Shown here in pieces: positions 1-6,895 of a DNA stretch of 7,108 nt. Both the position numbers and the translations under genes were made by a program. Source of the DNA: an uncultured Variovorax sp. (GTDB lineage Bacteria > Pseudomonadota > Gammaproteobacteria > Burkholderiales > Burkholderiaceae_C); assembly GCA_903872875.1 (NCBI GenBank), contig CAIQMJ010000247.1, positions 1-7,108 of the forward strand, given 5' to 3'. The notes beneath the pieces were generated by a model, which worked only from the letters and a program-made list of their open reading frames with translations, did not search any database and was not told where the DNA came from. How positions within the stretch are numbered: position 1 is the first letter of the stretch; each line of letters opens with the position of its first letter.

Positions 1-1
1 C

Positions 2-64
2 GCGCTGGGCGACCCGCAGGACGTGACCGACGTGCGAGCGCGTCCGGTCCCGCGCAACGACTGA
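2..64 (+). CDS. C-terminal end of an unidentified rightward gene (partial)
   Basis: The frame starting at base 2 stays open for 20 codons and ends at TGA 62-64. It reads ALGDPQDVTDV near its start and ends PVPRND. Eighteen of the 20 sense codons end in G or C, matching the codon habit of the confirmed genes here; that is the main reason for calling it coding. It would converge on the acyl-CoA ligase gene, leaving a 42-bp gap. I do not recognise the protein, and the fragment is too short to assign a domain. A competing minus-strand frame opening at 110 is also open across this stretch, but its third positions are much poorer in G/C. Confidence 0.45.
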   Translation, partial: ALGDPQDVTDVRARPVPRND

Positions 65-74
65 TGTGACGGTG

Positions 75-105
75 CGGCGCACTTCCCGTGCCCGCATCTG
101 CGCCG
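75..105. terminator. possible stem-loop between convergent genes
   Basis: CGGCGCA at 75-81 is complementary to TGCGCCG at 99-105, giving a 7-bp GC-rich stem with a 17-nt loop. It lies in the short gap between the apparent end of the rightward gene (stop at 64) and the stop of the leftward ligase gene (107-109), where a bidirectional terminator would be expected. There is no T-tract on either side, so it is not a textbook intrinsic terminator, and chance pairing in GC-rich DNA is possible. Confidence 0.25.
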
Positions 106-106
106 G

Positions 107-1921
107 TCATGCGTAAAGCGCTTCGATATCCGCCGCGTAGGTCTTGGTGATGCTCGATCGCCGCACTTTCATGGTCGCGGTGACTTCGCCGTCGTCGTGG
201 TCCAGTTCCTTCGTGAGCAGGTGGAAGCGGCGGATCTGCGACACCTGCGCAAGCCGCGCATTGCCCTTGGCCACTTCGGCTTCGATAAGCTCCCGCACAC
301 GCGGCTGCTCGACCAGCGAACGGAAATGCGTGAACGAAATGCGCTCGGCTTCGGCCCATTTGCCGACCGTCTCGTAGTCGATCTGCAGCAGGGCGCCGAC
401 GAACTTCCGGCCTTCGGCCACAACGATGCATTCCTTGATGAACGGGCTGCCCTTCATCGTGTTCTCGATCTCGGAGGGCGTGAGGTTCTTGCCGCCTGCG
501 GTGATCATGATGTCCTTCAGCCGGTCGACGATGCGCAGGTGGCCGTCCTCCTCACGCACCACGTCGCCGGTGTACAGCCAGCCGTCGCGGACCGATCCGG
601 CCGTGGCTTCGGGGTTCTTGTAGTAGCCCTCGAACACCATGTCGCCGCGCAGCAGCAGTTCGCCCGACTCGCCGATCCGGTGCTCGGCGCCCAGCGTCGG
701 CGCGCCGACCGTGCCGATCTTCACCGCGTCGCAGTGGTGGCCCGTGACCATGCCGGTCGATTCGGTCAGGCCGTAGACCTCGATCAGCGGCACGCCCAGC
801 GTGCGGAAGAAGCGCACCACGTCTGGCGGAATCGGCGCTGCTCCGGTCAGCGCCACGCGCGCGTCGCGCAGGCCGATGAAGTTCTGCAATGCGCGCAGCA
901 CGGTCCAGTAGGCCAGCGCGAAGCGGCCGCGCTCGGCCAGCGTCCAGGTGTTGCGCGGCTTCTCGGCGAGCGGCGCGCAGGCGGCCATCGCGCGCCGGAA
1001 CAGCGCGCGCTGCAGCCGGCCGGCTTCCTGCATCTTGATGCTGATGCCGGCATGCAGCTTCTCCCAGATGCGCGGCACGCCGAGGAACATGGTGGGAGCG
1101 ACTTCGCGCAGGTCTTCCTGTACGGTGCGGATCGATTCGCCGAAGTTGACCTGCGAGCCGAGGTAGACCGGCACGAAGGCGGTCAGCATTTGCTCGGCCA
1201 CGTGGCACAGCGGCAGGTACGACAGGTGCGTGGTGCGGCCGTCCAGGCCCAGGCGGTCGACGATGCCGGGCACCACGCCGCGGATATTCCGATAGGAAAT
1301 CATCGCGCCCTTCGGCTTGCCGGTGGAACCCGAGGTGTAGATCATCAAGCCGATGTCGGCCAGCGTCTGCCGGGCGAGTGCGGCGTCGATCAACGCAGCG
1401 CCGTCGCGTGCTGCGCGGGCCGCACCGGCTTCCTCGACTTCGGCGAAGGTCGCGATGCGCTCGCGCACCTCGGGCGGGTAGCTCGCAAGGCCCTTGGTCT
1501 CGATCACCACGATCTTGCGGAGCCGCGGCAGCTGGTCGATCGCGTCCAGCACCTTGTCGGTCTGCTCCTGGTCTTCGCAGACGATGACTTCGATGTCGGC
1601 ATGCGCGACGACGTAGGCCACCTCGTTGCTGGGGCTGGTCGGATACACGCCGACCGTGACCGCGCCGATCAGCCCGGCGCCCATTTGCGACAGCAGCCAC
1701 TCGACCCGGTTCTCCGACACGATGCCGAGATGGCCGCCGGACGCGAGGCCGAGCGCGTTCAGGCCAAGCCCGAAATGGCTGGCGCGCCGCAGGTAGCCGG
1801 CCCAGTCGAGCGGATGCCAGATGCCGAAATCCTTCTGCCGAATCGCGATGCGGTACGGCTGCGTGCGTGCCTGTTCGCGCAGCATCTGCGGCAGGGTGAG
1901 GGCGGGCAGTGCTGCGGTCAT
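107..1921 (-). CDS. long-chain acyl-CoA synthetase (AMP-forming, ANL superfamily)
   Basis: This 604-residue protein is predicted to activate a carboxylic acid to its CoA thioester through an acyl-adenylate, in the cytoplasm. Superfamily motifs appear in order: the phosphate-binding loop YTSGSTGKPKG (195-205), LPLCH (236-240), GAAP (360-363), VYGLTESTG (382-390), YTGD (450-453), DRLKD (466-470), ITAGGKNLTPSEIE (473-486), and the C-terminal TATMKVRR with likely catalytic Lys585. Length and the ITAGGKNLTPSEIE hinge fit the long-chain (FAA1/FadD15-like, COG1022) branch rather than acetyl-CoA synthetase. The start ATG shares four bases (ATGA) with the livF stop and has no clear Shine-Dalgarno, so translation is probably coupled to livF. 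It is the last visible gene of the operon. Family assignment is secure; chain length and substrate are not determined, and aromatic or branched acids remain possible. Confidence 0.93.
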   Translation of the reverse strand: MTAALPALTLPQMLREQARTQPYRIAIRQKDFGIWHPLDWAGYLRRASHFGLGLNALGLASGGHLGIVSENRVEWLLSQMGAGLIGAVTVGVYPTSPSNEVAYVVAHADIEVIVCEDQEQTDKVLDAIDQLPRLRKIVVIETKGLASYPPEVRERIATFAEVEEAGAARAARDGAALIDAALARQTLADIGLMIYTSGSTGKPKGAMISYRNIRGVVPGIVDRLGLDGRTTHLSYLPLCHVAEQMLTAFVPVYLGSQVNFGESIRTVQEDLREVAPTMFLGVPRIWEKLHAGISIKMQEAGRLQRALFRRAMAACAPLAEKPRNTWTLAERGRFALAYWTVLRALQNFIGLRDARVALTGAAPIPPDVVRFFRTLGVPLIEVYGLTESTGMVTGHHCDAVKIGTVGAPTLGAEHRIGESGELLLRGDMVFEGYYKNPEATAGSVRDGWLYTGDVVREEDGHLRIVDRLKDIMITAGGKNLTPSEIENTMKGSPFIKECIVVAEGRKFVGALLQIDYETVGKWAEAERISFTHFRSLVEQPRVRELIEAEVAKGNARLAQVSQIRRFHLLTKELDHDDGEVTATMKVRRSSITKTYAADIEALYA

Positions 1922-2763
1922 GAGAGCCAGCGTTTGCGGCGCTTGTAGTGCTTCAGTTCGCGGAAGCTGCGCGCTTCCCCGCTGCCGCCGACACCGAGGT
2001 AGAACTCGCGCACGTCGGGGTCGGCCGCCAGCCGCTCGGCGCTGCCGTCGATCACGACCTTGCCGCTTTCCATGATGTAGCCGGTGTGCGCGATGGCCAG
2101 CGCCACGCTGGCGTTCTGCTCGACCAGCAGCATCGACACGCCGCGCTCCGCGTTGATGCGCGCGATGATCGTGAAGATGTCCTCGACCAGCTTCGGCGAC
2201 AGGCCGAGCGAGGGCTCGTCCAGCAGGATGAGCTTGGGCTCGGCGACCAGCGCACGGCCGATGGCGAGCATCTGCTGCTCGCCGCCCGAGAGGTAGCCGG
2301 CGAGCCCTTTGCGGCGCTCGTGCAGCCGCGGGAAGTAGTCGTAGACGCTGTCGAAGTTGCGTGCGCCAGCCCTCCCTGCCGGCGCCTCGCGCCCCGTCAG
2401 CGCATAGGTCGCGGCCACCAGGTTCTCTTCCACCGTGAGGTCCTCGAACACGCGCCGACCTTCCATGACGTGGCTCAGCCCGCGCCGCACCAGTTGCTGC
2501 GGCGGCAGGTCGTCGGTGGTGGCTCCGTCGAACACGATGCGCCCGGCCTCGACCTCGCCATCTTCCAGCGCGAGCAGCCCGGAGATCGCTTTCAGCGTGG
2601 TCGACTTGCCCGCGCCGTTGCTGCCGAGCAGCGCCACGATCTGCCCGCGCGGCACGGTCAGCGACAGGCCGCGCAGCACCTGCACGACCTTGTTGTAGAC
2701 GACCTCGATGTTGTTGACCTCCAGCACGAGGTCTTCGCGTGCGGGGGGCGGGGCGTGGATCAT
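1918..2763 (-). CDS. livF: Liv-type ABC importer ATP-binding protein LivF
   Basis: This 281-residue ABC ATPase is one of the two nucleotide-binding subunits of the importer, acting on the cytoplasmic face of LivH/LivM. Visible motifs are Walker A GSNGAGKST (47-55), EGRRVFEDLTVEENL (101-115) with Glu101 at the Q-loop position, signature LSGGEQQ (158-164), Walker B LILLDEP (178-184) with Glu183, and VEQN (214-217) with Gln216 at the H-loop position. VEQN and EGRR are usual for LivF. The start is ATG at 2763, which overlaps the livK stop as ATGA and gives the expected LivF N-terminus; the reading frame continues far upstream, but that part is a shadow of livK. After YLGV (255-258), where LivF proteins usually stop, there is a tail of about 23 residues ending in the basic stretch KHYKRRKRWLS. 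The downstream ligase gene overlaps its stop codon. Confidence 0.94.
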   Translation of the reverse strand: MIHAPPPAREDLVLEVNNIEVVYNKVVQVLRGLSLTVPRGQIVALLGSNGAGKSTTLKAISGLLALEDGEVEAGRIVFDGATTDDLPPQQLVRRGLSHVMEGRRVFEDLTVEENLVAATYALTGREAPAGRAGARNFDSVYDYFPRLHERRKGLAGYLSGGEQQMLAIGRALVAEPKLILLDEPSLGLSPKLVEDIFTIIARINAERGVSMLLVEQNASVALAIAHTGYIMESGKVVIDGSAERLAADPDVREFYLGVGGSGEARSFRELKHYKRRKRWLS

Positions 2764-3950
2764 TCCAGAGAGATCCAGTCCGAAGCGGCCACCATCTTCT
2801 GCGCCTTCATGTCCGCCTTGTAGACGCGGCCCACCGGAATCGAGTTGCCCTTGATCGTGATCGGCACGCCGATCAGGCCGCCGGTGTCGAAGTCCTTCAG
2901 CGTGTTCAGCGCGGCCTTCAGGTTCTTGCCGTCCAGCGGCTTGCCGGCGTCGAGCGTGCGCTTGGCGGCTTCGGTGAACAGCATCGCGGTCAGGAAGCCC
3001 TGCGTGTAGGCGGTGCTCTGGTAGTCCGGATGCAGCGCGCGGATCCTGTCGAACATCGGCGCCTTGGCGGAGGTGTCGTAGTGGTAACGGTAGGGCATCA
3101 CGCCCATGAAGCCGTCGGCGGCTTCGCCCATCTTCATCACGGTCGAGCTGTCCATGGTCCAGAAGGTGCCCATCCATTTGCTGGTCATGCCCATCTGCTT
3201 GCCCTGCTGCACGAACTCCGGAATCGGCGCGAGGATGTAGCCGTGGAAGATGGTGTAGTCGGGTGCGGCGCGGCGCAGCTTGATGACCTCGGTCGACACG
3301 TCGACGCTGCCGGCCGGCGTCATCAGCTTGACCGGCACCGACAGGCCGAGCTTCTTCGCTGCGGCTTCGCTGGCCTCGATCGGGTCGCGGCCGAACTCGG
3401 AATCGGAGTAGACGAAGGCGACCTTGGTGCCCGGTTTTTCCTTGGCGATGTGCTTCAGCAGGATGCCGATCTGCTCGGTGTAGTCGGGCCCGACCAGGAA
3501 CTGGTTCGGGTACTTGGCCGGGTCGTTCAGCTCGGTGGCGAACGAGGCGCCGGCCATCAGGATCTGGCCGCTGCGGTCGAGTTCCGGATTGATGGTCTTC
3601 GAGAAGCCCGTCGAGTCGCCGTAATAGAGGTTGACCTTGTTCTGGCTCGTGATCTTCTTGAAGGCCGCCACCGAGACGTCGACCTTGTAGCCCGTGTCCT
3701 CGGGCACGTAGCGCAGCTTGCGGCCCTTGATGCCGCCCGCGTCGTTGACCATCTTCACGTAGTCGGCCATGCCGGCGTTGATGCCCACGCCTGCGAACGC
3801 GAACACGCCGGTCATCGGGATCGATCCGCCGATGACGATGTCGTCGTTGGCCTGCGCATGGACGGCGGGCGAGAAAGGCGCGGCAAGCGCAGCCGATGCG
3901 GCGAGCACGAGCGCGCGGCGGCGCTGGGAGGGAGTCGGGGTCTTCTGCAT
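2760..3950 (-). CDS. livK: periplasmic substrate-binding protein, LivK/Leu-Ile-Val type
   Basis: This 396-residue precursor is the extracytoplasmic ligand receptor of the importer (Peripla_BP_6-like fold). The N-terminus has a basic region (SQRRR, 8-12), a hydrophobic core (ALVLAASAALAAPF) and a likely cleavage after VHA (30-32). The run of arginines makes Tat export possible, but a twin-arginine consensus is not clear. The mature part begins DDIVIGGSIPMTG, typical of the family, followed by NDAGGIKGRKL (69-79) and FVYSDSEFGRD (179-189). The first ligand-loop region reads YYGDSTGFS (109-117) and AGASFATEL (133-141). ATG 3950 was chosen over the in-frame ATG at 4007 because it has AGGAG six bases upstream and puts the signal peptide at the N-terminus; the longer form would add 19 residues rich in Asp. 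The fold is secure; the ligand is unknown and, given the ligase, may be an organic acid rather than an amino acid. Confidence 0.93.
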   Translation of the reverse strand: MQKTPTPSQRRRALVLAASAALAAPFSPAVHAQANDDIVIGGSIPMTGVFAFAGVGINAGMADYVKMVNDAGGIKGRKLRYVPEDTGYKVDVSVAAFKKITSQNKVNLYYGDSTGFSKTINPELDRSGQILMAGASFATELNDPAKYPNQFLVGPDYTEQIGILLKHIAKEKPGTKVAFVYSDSEFGRDPIEASEAAAKKLGLSVPVKLMTPAGSVDVSTEVIKLRRAAPDYTIFHGYILAPIPEFVQQGKQMGMTSKWMGTFWTMDSSTVMKMGEAADGFMGVMPYRYHYDTSAKAPMFDRIRALHPDYQSTAYTQGFLTAMLFTEAAKRTLDAGKPLDGKNLKAALNTLKDFDTGGLIGVPITIKGNSIPVGRVYKADMKAQKMVAASDWISLE

Positions 3951-3956
3951 GCTTGT

Positions 3957-3961
3957 CTCCT
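3957..3961 (-). promoter_or_regulatory. ribosome binding site of livK
   Basis: On the minus strand AGGAG lies six bases before ATG 3950, the best Shine-Dalgarno match in the operon. It decides the livK start against the in-frame ATG at 4007. It also suggests that the binding protein is initiated independently, consistent with the need for excess receptor over membrane components. Confidence 0.85.
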
Positions 3962-3981
3962 GGTTTGAGGTCGTTGGGTCT

Positions 3982-3996
3982 TCGTCGTCGTCGTCG
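3982..3996. repeat. (TCG)5 trinucleotide repeat in the livM-livK gap
   Basis: Five perfect TCG units (CGA on the coding strand of the operon) lie in the 76-nt gap between the livM stop and livK start. They are upstream of the chosen livK start, so they are not translated in the favoured model; with the ATG at 4007 they would encode a run of Asp. A change in repeat number would alter only the spacer length. No function is evident. Confidence 0.8.
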
Positions 3997-4026
3997 GTGG
4001 TGCACAAATCGACGGCCGTTGGCGCG

Positions 4027-5064
4027 TCATGTCTTGAAGGGCCAGAGGTGGAAGTAGCGGCGGATGCGTCGCCACACTTCGGCGAGCCCGTGCGGCTCGA
4101 ACACCAGGAAGCCGACGATCAGCGCGCCGAACACCACGGTGCGCACCGGCGACAGGAACACCGCGTTCGCGGTGCCGCCCGGCAGCAGGTCGACCGCGAG
4201 CTTGAGCAGCTCGGGCACCATCGTCATGAAGACCGCGCCGAAGATGCCGCCGAGGATCGTGCCCATGCCGCCGACGATGATCGCGGCGAGGAAGAAGATC
4301 GACATCAGCAGCGGGAAGCTCTCGGGCGTGACCACGCGGAAGAAGTAGGCCCAGAGCCCGCCCGCGACGCCGGCATAAAACGACGACAGGCCGAACGACA
4401 GCAGCTTGTAGCGCAGCAGCGGAATGCCCAGCACCTCGGCCGAGATGTCGCGGTCGCGGATCGCGATGAAGGCGCGCCCGATGCGTGTGCGGAACAGGTT
4501 GGCCGCACCCAGCACCATCAGCAGCATGGCCGGCACGATCACCCAGTACAGGCGGAACGAGGTGTCCAGCGCCATGCCGAAGAACTGCGCCGGCGGCAGC
4601 GAAAGCCCGGTCGTGCCGCCGGTGAACTTGAGGTTGGCGAACAGGAAGTGCGTGATGAACGAGGCGGCGATGGTCGCGATCGCCAGGTACAGGCCCTTCA
4701 CCCGCAGCGACGGGATGCCGACGATCAGCCCGCCCAGCATCGCGACCACGCCGCCGGCCAGCAGGTTCAGCAGGAATGGCGTGCCGAGCCGGGTCTGCAG
4801 GATCGCCACCGTGTACGCGCCCAGCCCCATGAAGGCGGCCTGGCCCAGGCTCACGAGGCCCGTGTAGCCGGTCAGGATGTTGAGGCCGGTGGCACTCGCC
4901 ACGTTGATCGCGACCAGGCAGGCGAGGTACAGCCAGTAGTCGCTGGCCATGAAAGGGAACAGCAGCAGCAGCGCCGCCCCGACCGCGAGCCAGGCCTTCT
5001 GCGTGCGCGAGTCGAACAGCGCCGCATCTGCGACGTAGCTTTGCTTGAGGGTGCCGATGCGCAT
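4027..5064 (-). CDS. livM: Liv-type ABC importer permease LivM
   Basis: This 345-residue inner-membrane protein is one of the two permease subunits. It is mostly hydrophobic, with repeated membrane-spanning stretches from about residue 25 to 325. Family landmarks are GYTGLVSLGQAAFMGLGAY (66-84), IPSLRVKGLYLAIATIA (117-133), FTGGTTGLSLP (147-157), and the cytoplasmic coupling loop GRAFIAIRDRDISAEVLGI (196-214), which should dock on an ATPase subunit. The C-terminus FEPHGLAEVWRRIRRYF (322-338) is typical of LivM. The start is ATG 5064, two bases after the livH TAG; the upstream part of the same open frame is a shadow of livH. No strong Shine-Dalgarno precedes it, so initiation probably depends on ribosomes finishing livH. 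It is followed by the only sizeable gap in the operon. Confidence 0.95.
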   Translation of the reverse strand: MRIGTLKQSYVADAALFDSRTQKAWLAVGAALLLLFPFMASDYWLYLACLVAINVASATGLNILTGYTGLVSLGQAAFMGLGAYTVAILQTRLGTPFLLNLLAGGVVAMLGGLIVGIPSLRVKGLYLAIATIAASFITHFLFANLKFTGGTTGLSLPPAQFFGMALDTSFRLYWVIVPAMLLMVLGAANLFRTRIGRAFIAIRDRDISAEVLGIPLLRYKLLSFGLSSFYAGVAGGLWAYFFRVVTPESFPLLMSIFFLAAIIVGGMGTILGGIFGAVFMTMVPELLKLAVDLLPGGTANAVFLSPVRTVVFGALIVGFLVFEPHGLAEVWRRIRRYFHLWPFKT

Positions 5065-5066
5065 GG

Positions 5067-5945
5067 CTACAGTCTTTCGATTTCGTGTGTGCCGAACAGC
5101 CCGTAGGGCCGCACCATCAGCACCAGCACCAGCACGATGAAGGTCGCGAGCAGCTTGTACTCGCCGCCCAGGTAGCTGCCGGCCAGCGCCTCGACCAGCC
5201 CGATGAACACGCCGCCCATGAGTGCACCCAGCACGCTGTCGAGGCCGCCGACGATCACCACCACCAGCACCGACAGGCCGAACACGCCCATCGTCGAAGA
5301 GATGCCGCCGATCGAGCCCACGATGATGCCGGCGACTGCGGCGATCATCGCGGACGCCACCCACGCGAGCGAGAACACGCGCGGCACGTTGATGCCCATC
5401 GCATATGCCGCGGCCTGGTCCGACGCGGTGGCCCGCAGCGCGACGCCGCCGCGCCAGAAGCGGAACAGCAGCAGCACGAGCACGATCAACACCAGCGCAA
5501 CGGCGGCGCCGTACGCGACCTTGGGTGCCAGGAAGGCCTCGCCGATCATCACCGGCGTGTTCGGCAGGAACTCCGGCAACCGGCGCTGGTCGGCAGTCCA
5601 GATGATCTCGACCAGCCCCACCAGGATCGACGCCAGCCCGACCGTGACCATGAAGACGGATATCGGCGGTTCGCCGAGCAGCGGCCGGATCATCGTGCGC
5701 TCGATCACCGCGCCCAGCAGCCCGGCGCCGAGCACCGCGCCCAGTACGGCGAGCCAGATCGGCAGCGCGAACATCGCCGCGAAGGTGAAGAACAGGTAGG
5801 CGCCGACCATGAGCATTTCGCCGATCGCGATGTTCACCACGCGCGTCGCCTTGTAGACCAGCACGAAGGCCAGTGCCGCCAGCGCATAGAGCCCGCCGCT
5901 GGCGATGCCTGTCAGCGCGATCTCGAACAGGTAGGCCCAATCCAT
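5067..5945 (-). CDS. livH: Liv-type ABC importer permease LivH
   Basis: This 292-residue inner-membrane permease partners LivM to form the translocation path. The opening ALTGIASGGLYALAALAFVLVY (10-31) with VVNIAIGEMLMVGAY (36-50) is the characteristic LivH start. It is followed by several hydrophobic segments, the coupling loop around ALRATASDQAAAYAMGIN (169-186), and the late segment VIVGGLDSVLGALMGG (230-245). The C-terminus VRPYGLFGTHEIERL is as expected. Length matches the family. The ATG shares one base with the livG stop (TGATG) and has GGAG seven bases upstream (complement of 5953-5956), so it can be reached both by coupling and by its own site. Confidence 0.95.
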   Translation of the reverse strand: MDWAYLFEIALTGIASGGLYALAALAFVLVYKATRVVNIAIGEMLMVGAYLFFTFAAMFALPIWLAVLGAVLGAGLLGAVIERTMIRPLLGEPPISVFMVTVGLASILVGLVEIIWTADQRRLPEFLPNTPVMIGEAFLAPKVAYGAAVALVLIVLVLLLFRFWRGGVALRATASDQAAAYAMGINVPRVFSLAWVASAMIAAVAGIIVGSIGGISSTMGVFGLSVLVVVIVGGLDSVLGALMGGVFIGLVEALAGSYLGGEYKLLATFIVLVLVLMVRPYGLFGTHEIERL

Positions 5946-6832
5946 CAGGTGGCTCCGGCGAGCATGGCGGCGGGTGCCGTCGGCATGCCGGACGCATCGC
6001 CGCGCAGCCGGCGCCGCAGTTCACCGACGTCGCCGGCGCCCAGGTAGGCGCGGACGACTTCCGGATCGGCCTGCACGTGCGCCGGCGTGCCCTGTGCGAT
6101 CACCTGGCCGAAGTTCAGCACCACCACGTGATCCGACAGGTCCATCACCATGCCCATGTCGTGCTCGACCATCAGCACGGTAATGCCCCATTCGCGACGC
6201 ACGTCCAGGATGAAGCGCGCCATGTCCTCGGTCTCTTCCCGGTTCATGCCGGCTACCGGCTCGTCGAGCATCAGCACCTTCGGCTGCATGGCCAGCGCGC
6301 GCGCCATCTCGACGCGCTTCTGCAGCCCGTAGGGCAGGGCGGCGACCGACGCGTGGCGGATGTGGTCGATCTCCAGGAAATCGATGATCCGTTCCTCCAC
6401 GTCGCGGCGCAGCTCGGCCTCTTCGCGGCGTGCGCGACCCGCATAGAACAGGGCGTCGAACACGTTCGTCTTCAGGTGCGCATGGCGCCCGAGCTTGATG
6501 TTGTCCAGCACCGTCATGCCGCGGAACAGCGCGATGTTCTGGAAGCTGCGCGCCAGGCCCAGGCCGGCGCGCTTCGGCGCGGGCAGGCGCGTGATGTCGC
6601 TGCCCTCGAACAGCACGCGGCCGGTGGCGGGCCGATAGAAACCCGAGATGGTGTTGAAGAGCGAAGTCTTGCCTGCGCCGTTCGGGCCGATCACCGCGGT
6701 GATGGAGCCCGGCGCGACGTCGAAGCCCACGCCGGTCAGCGCCTTGACGCCGCCGAACGCCAGCGTCAACGCCTCCACCTGGAGCACGGGTGCGGTGTGG
6801 CCGGCATGCGTGCGGACGGGAAGATCATGCAT
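5945..6832 (-). CDS. livG: Liv-type ABC importer ATP-binding protein LivG
   Basis: This 295-residue ABC ATPase is the first gene of the operon and the partner of LivF in the nucleotide-binding dimer. Motifs are Walker A GPNGAGKTS (49-57), Q-loop Gln98 in RSFQNIALF, signature region LPYGLQKRVEMARAL (166-180), Walker B VLMLDEP (186-192) with Glu191, D-loop AGMN (194-197), and H-loop His224 in MVEHDMGMVMDL. LivG proteins usually read YGQQ in the signature; here it is PYGLQ. The C-terminus extends about 30 residues past RAYLGAG, ending in an Ala/Pro-rich tail. ATG 6832 is preceded directly by an in-frame TGA, so the gene cannot start further upstream, and AGGG lies eight bases before it as a modest Shine-Dalgarno. 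Confidence 0.95.
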   Translation of the reverse strand: MHDLPVRTHAGHTAPVLQVEALTLAFGGVKALTGVGFDVAPGSITAVIGPNGAGKTSLFNTISGFYRPATGRVLFEGSDITRLPAPKRAGLGLARSFQNIALFRGMTVLDNIKLGRHAHLKTNVFDALFYAGRARREEAELRRDVEERIIDFLEIDHIRHASVAALPYGLQKRVEMARALAMQPKVLMLDEPVAGMNREETEDMARFILDVRREWGITVLMVEHDMGMVMDLSDHVVVLNFGQVIAQGTPAHVQADPEVVRAYLGAGDVGELRRRLRGDASGMPTAPAAMLAGAT

Positions 6833-6846
6833 TCAGGAAGCCCTAA

Positions 6847-6895
6847 AAAACCCCCTGGAAAGCGGTCAGGGTTTGCGTGCAAGACAGGAAACCCT
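6847..6895 (-). promoter_or_regulatory. candidate attenuator-like leader of the liv operon
   Basis: Read leftward, the segments are AGGGTTT (complement of 6889-6895), AAACCCT (complement of 6868-6874) and GGGTTT plus further T residues (complement of 6848-6853 and 6845-6847). Segment 2 can pair perfectly over 7 bp with segment 1, across a 14-nt loop. It can instead pair with segment 3, again 14 nt away, to give a hairpin ending in a U-run (TTTTTT overall, about half used in the stem). This is the layout of an antiterminator/terminator switch just upstream of livG. The stems are short and no leader peptide with Leu/Ile/Val codons was found. Alternatively the repeats could be protein-binding half-sites, since they sit about 21 bp apart. 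Confidence 0.3.

Noticed and set aside
197..1948. 583-codon open frame on the plus strand opposite the ligase gene
   Set aside because: It is antisense to a gene with a full set of family motifs. Its translation is rich in Arg, His, Gln, Ala and Asp with no recognisable domain, as expected for a shadow frame in GC-rich DNA.
2739..3968. 409-codon plus-strand open frame opposite livK
   Set aside because: It mirrors livK almost exactly, has low-complexity composition and no visible motif; treated as a codon-bias shadow.
2764..4005. Apparent long N-terminal extension of LivF across livK in the same frame
   Set aside because: This stretch is livK read out of frame and is Arg/Gly/Asp-rich. The LivF homology begins just after ATG 2763, which overlaps the livK stop.
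3951..4007. Alternative livK start at 4007 adding an Asp-rich 19-residue leader
   Set aside because: The internal ATG 3950 has AGGAG at ideal spacing and puts the signal peptide at the N-terminus; the longer form would bury it behind an acidic stretch made by the TCG repeat.
4012..4019. ACGGCCGT palindrome just after livM
   Set aside because: An 8-bp palindrome is common by chance in such GC-rich sequence; no partner site or T-tract accompanies it.
3769..5106. 445-codon plus-strand frame opposite livM and the livK start
   Set aside because: The translation is dominated by Gln, Arg, Glu, Ala and His runs and lies antisense to a clear permease gene.
5065..6024. Apparent N-terminal extension of LivM across livH in the same frame
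   Set aside because: It is livH read out of frame; the LivM family sequence begins after ATG 5064, two bases past the livH stop.
6833..6882. Leader peptide for classical amino-acid attenuation
   Set aside because: The minus-strand leader contains no ATG-initiated short frame. A TTG frame runs through without a stop into livG and shows no Leu/Ile/Val cluster.
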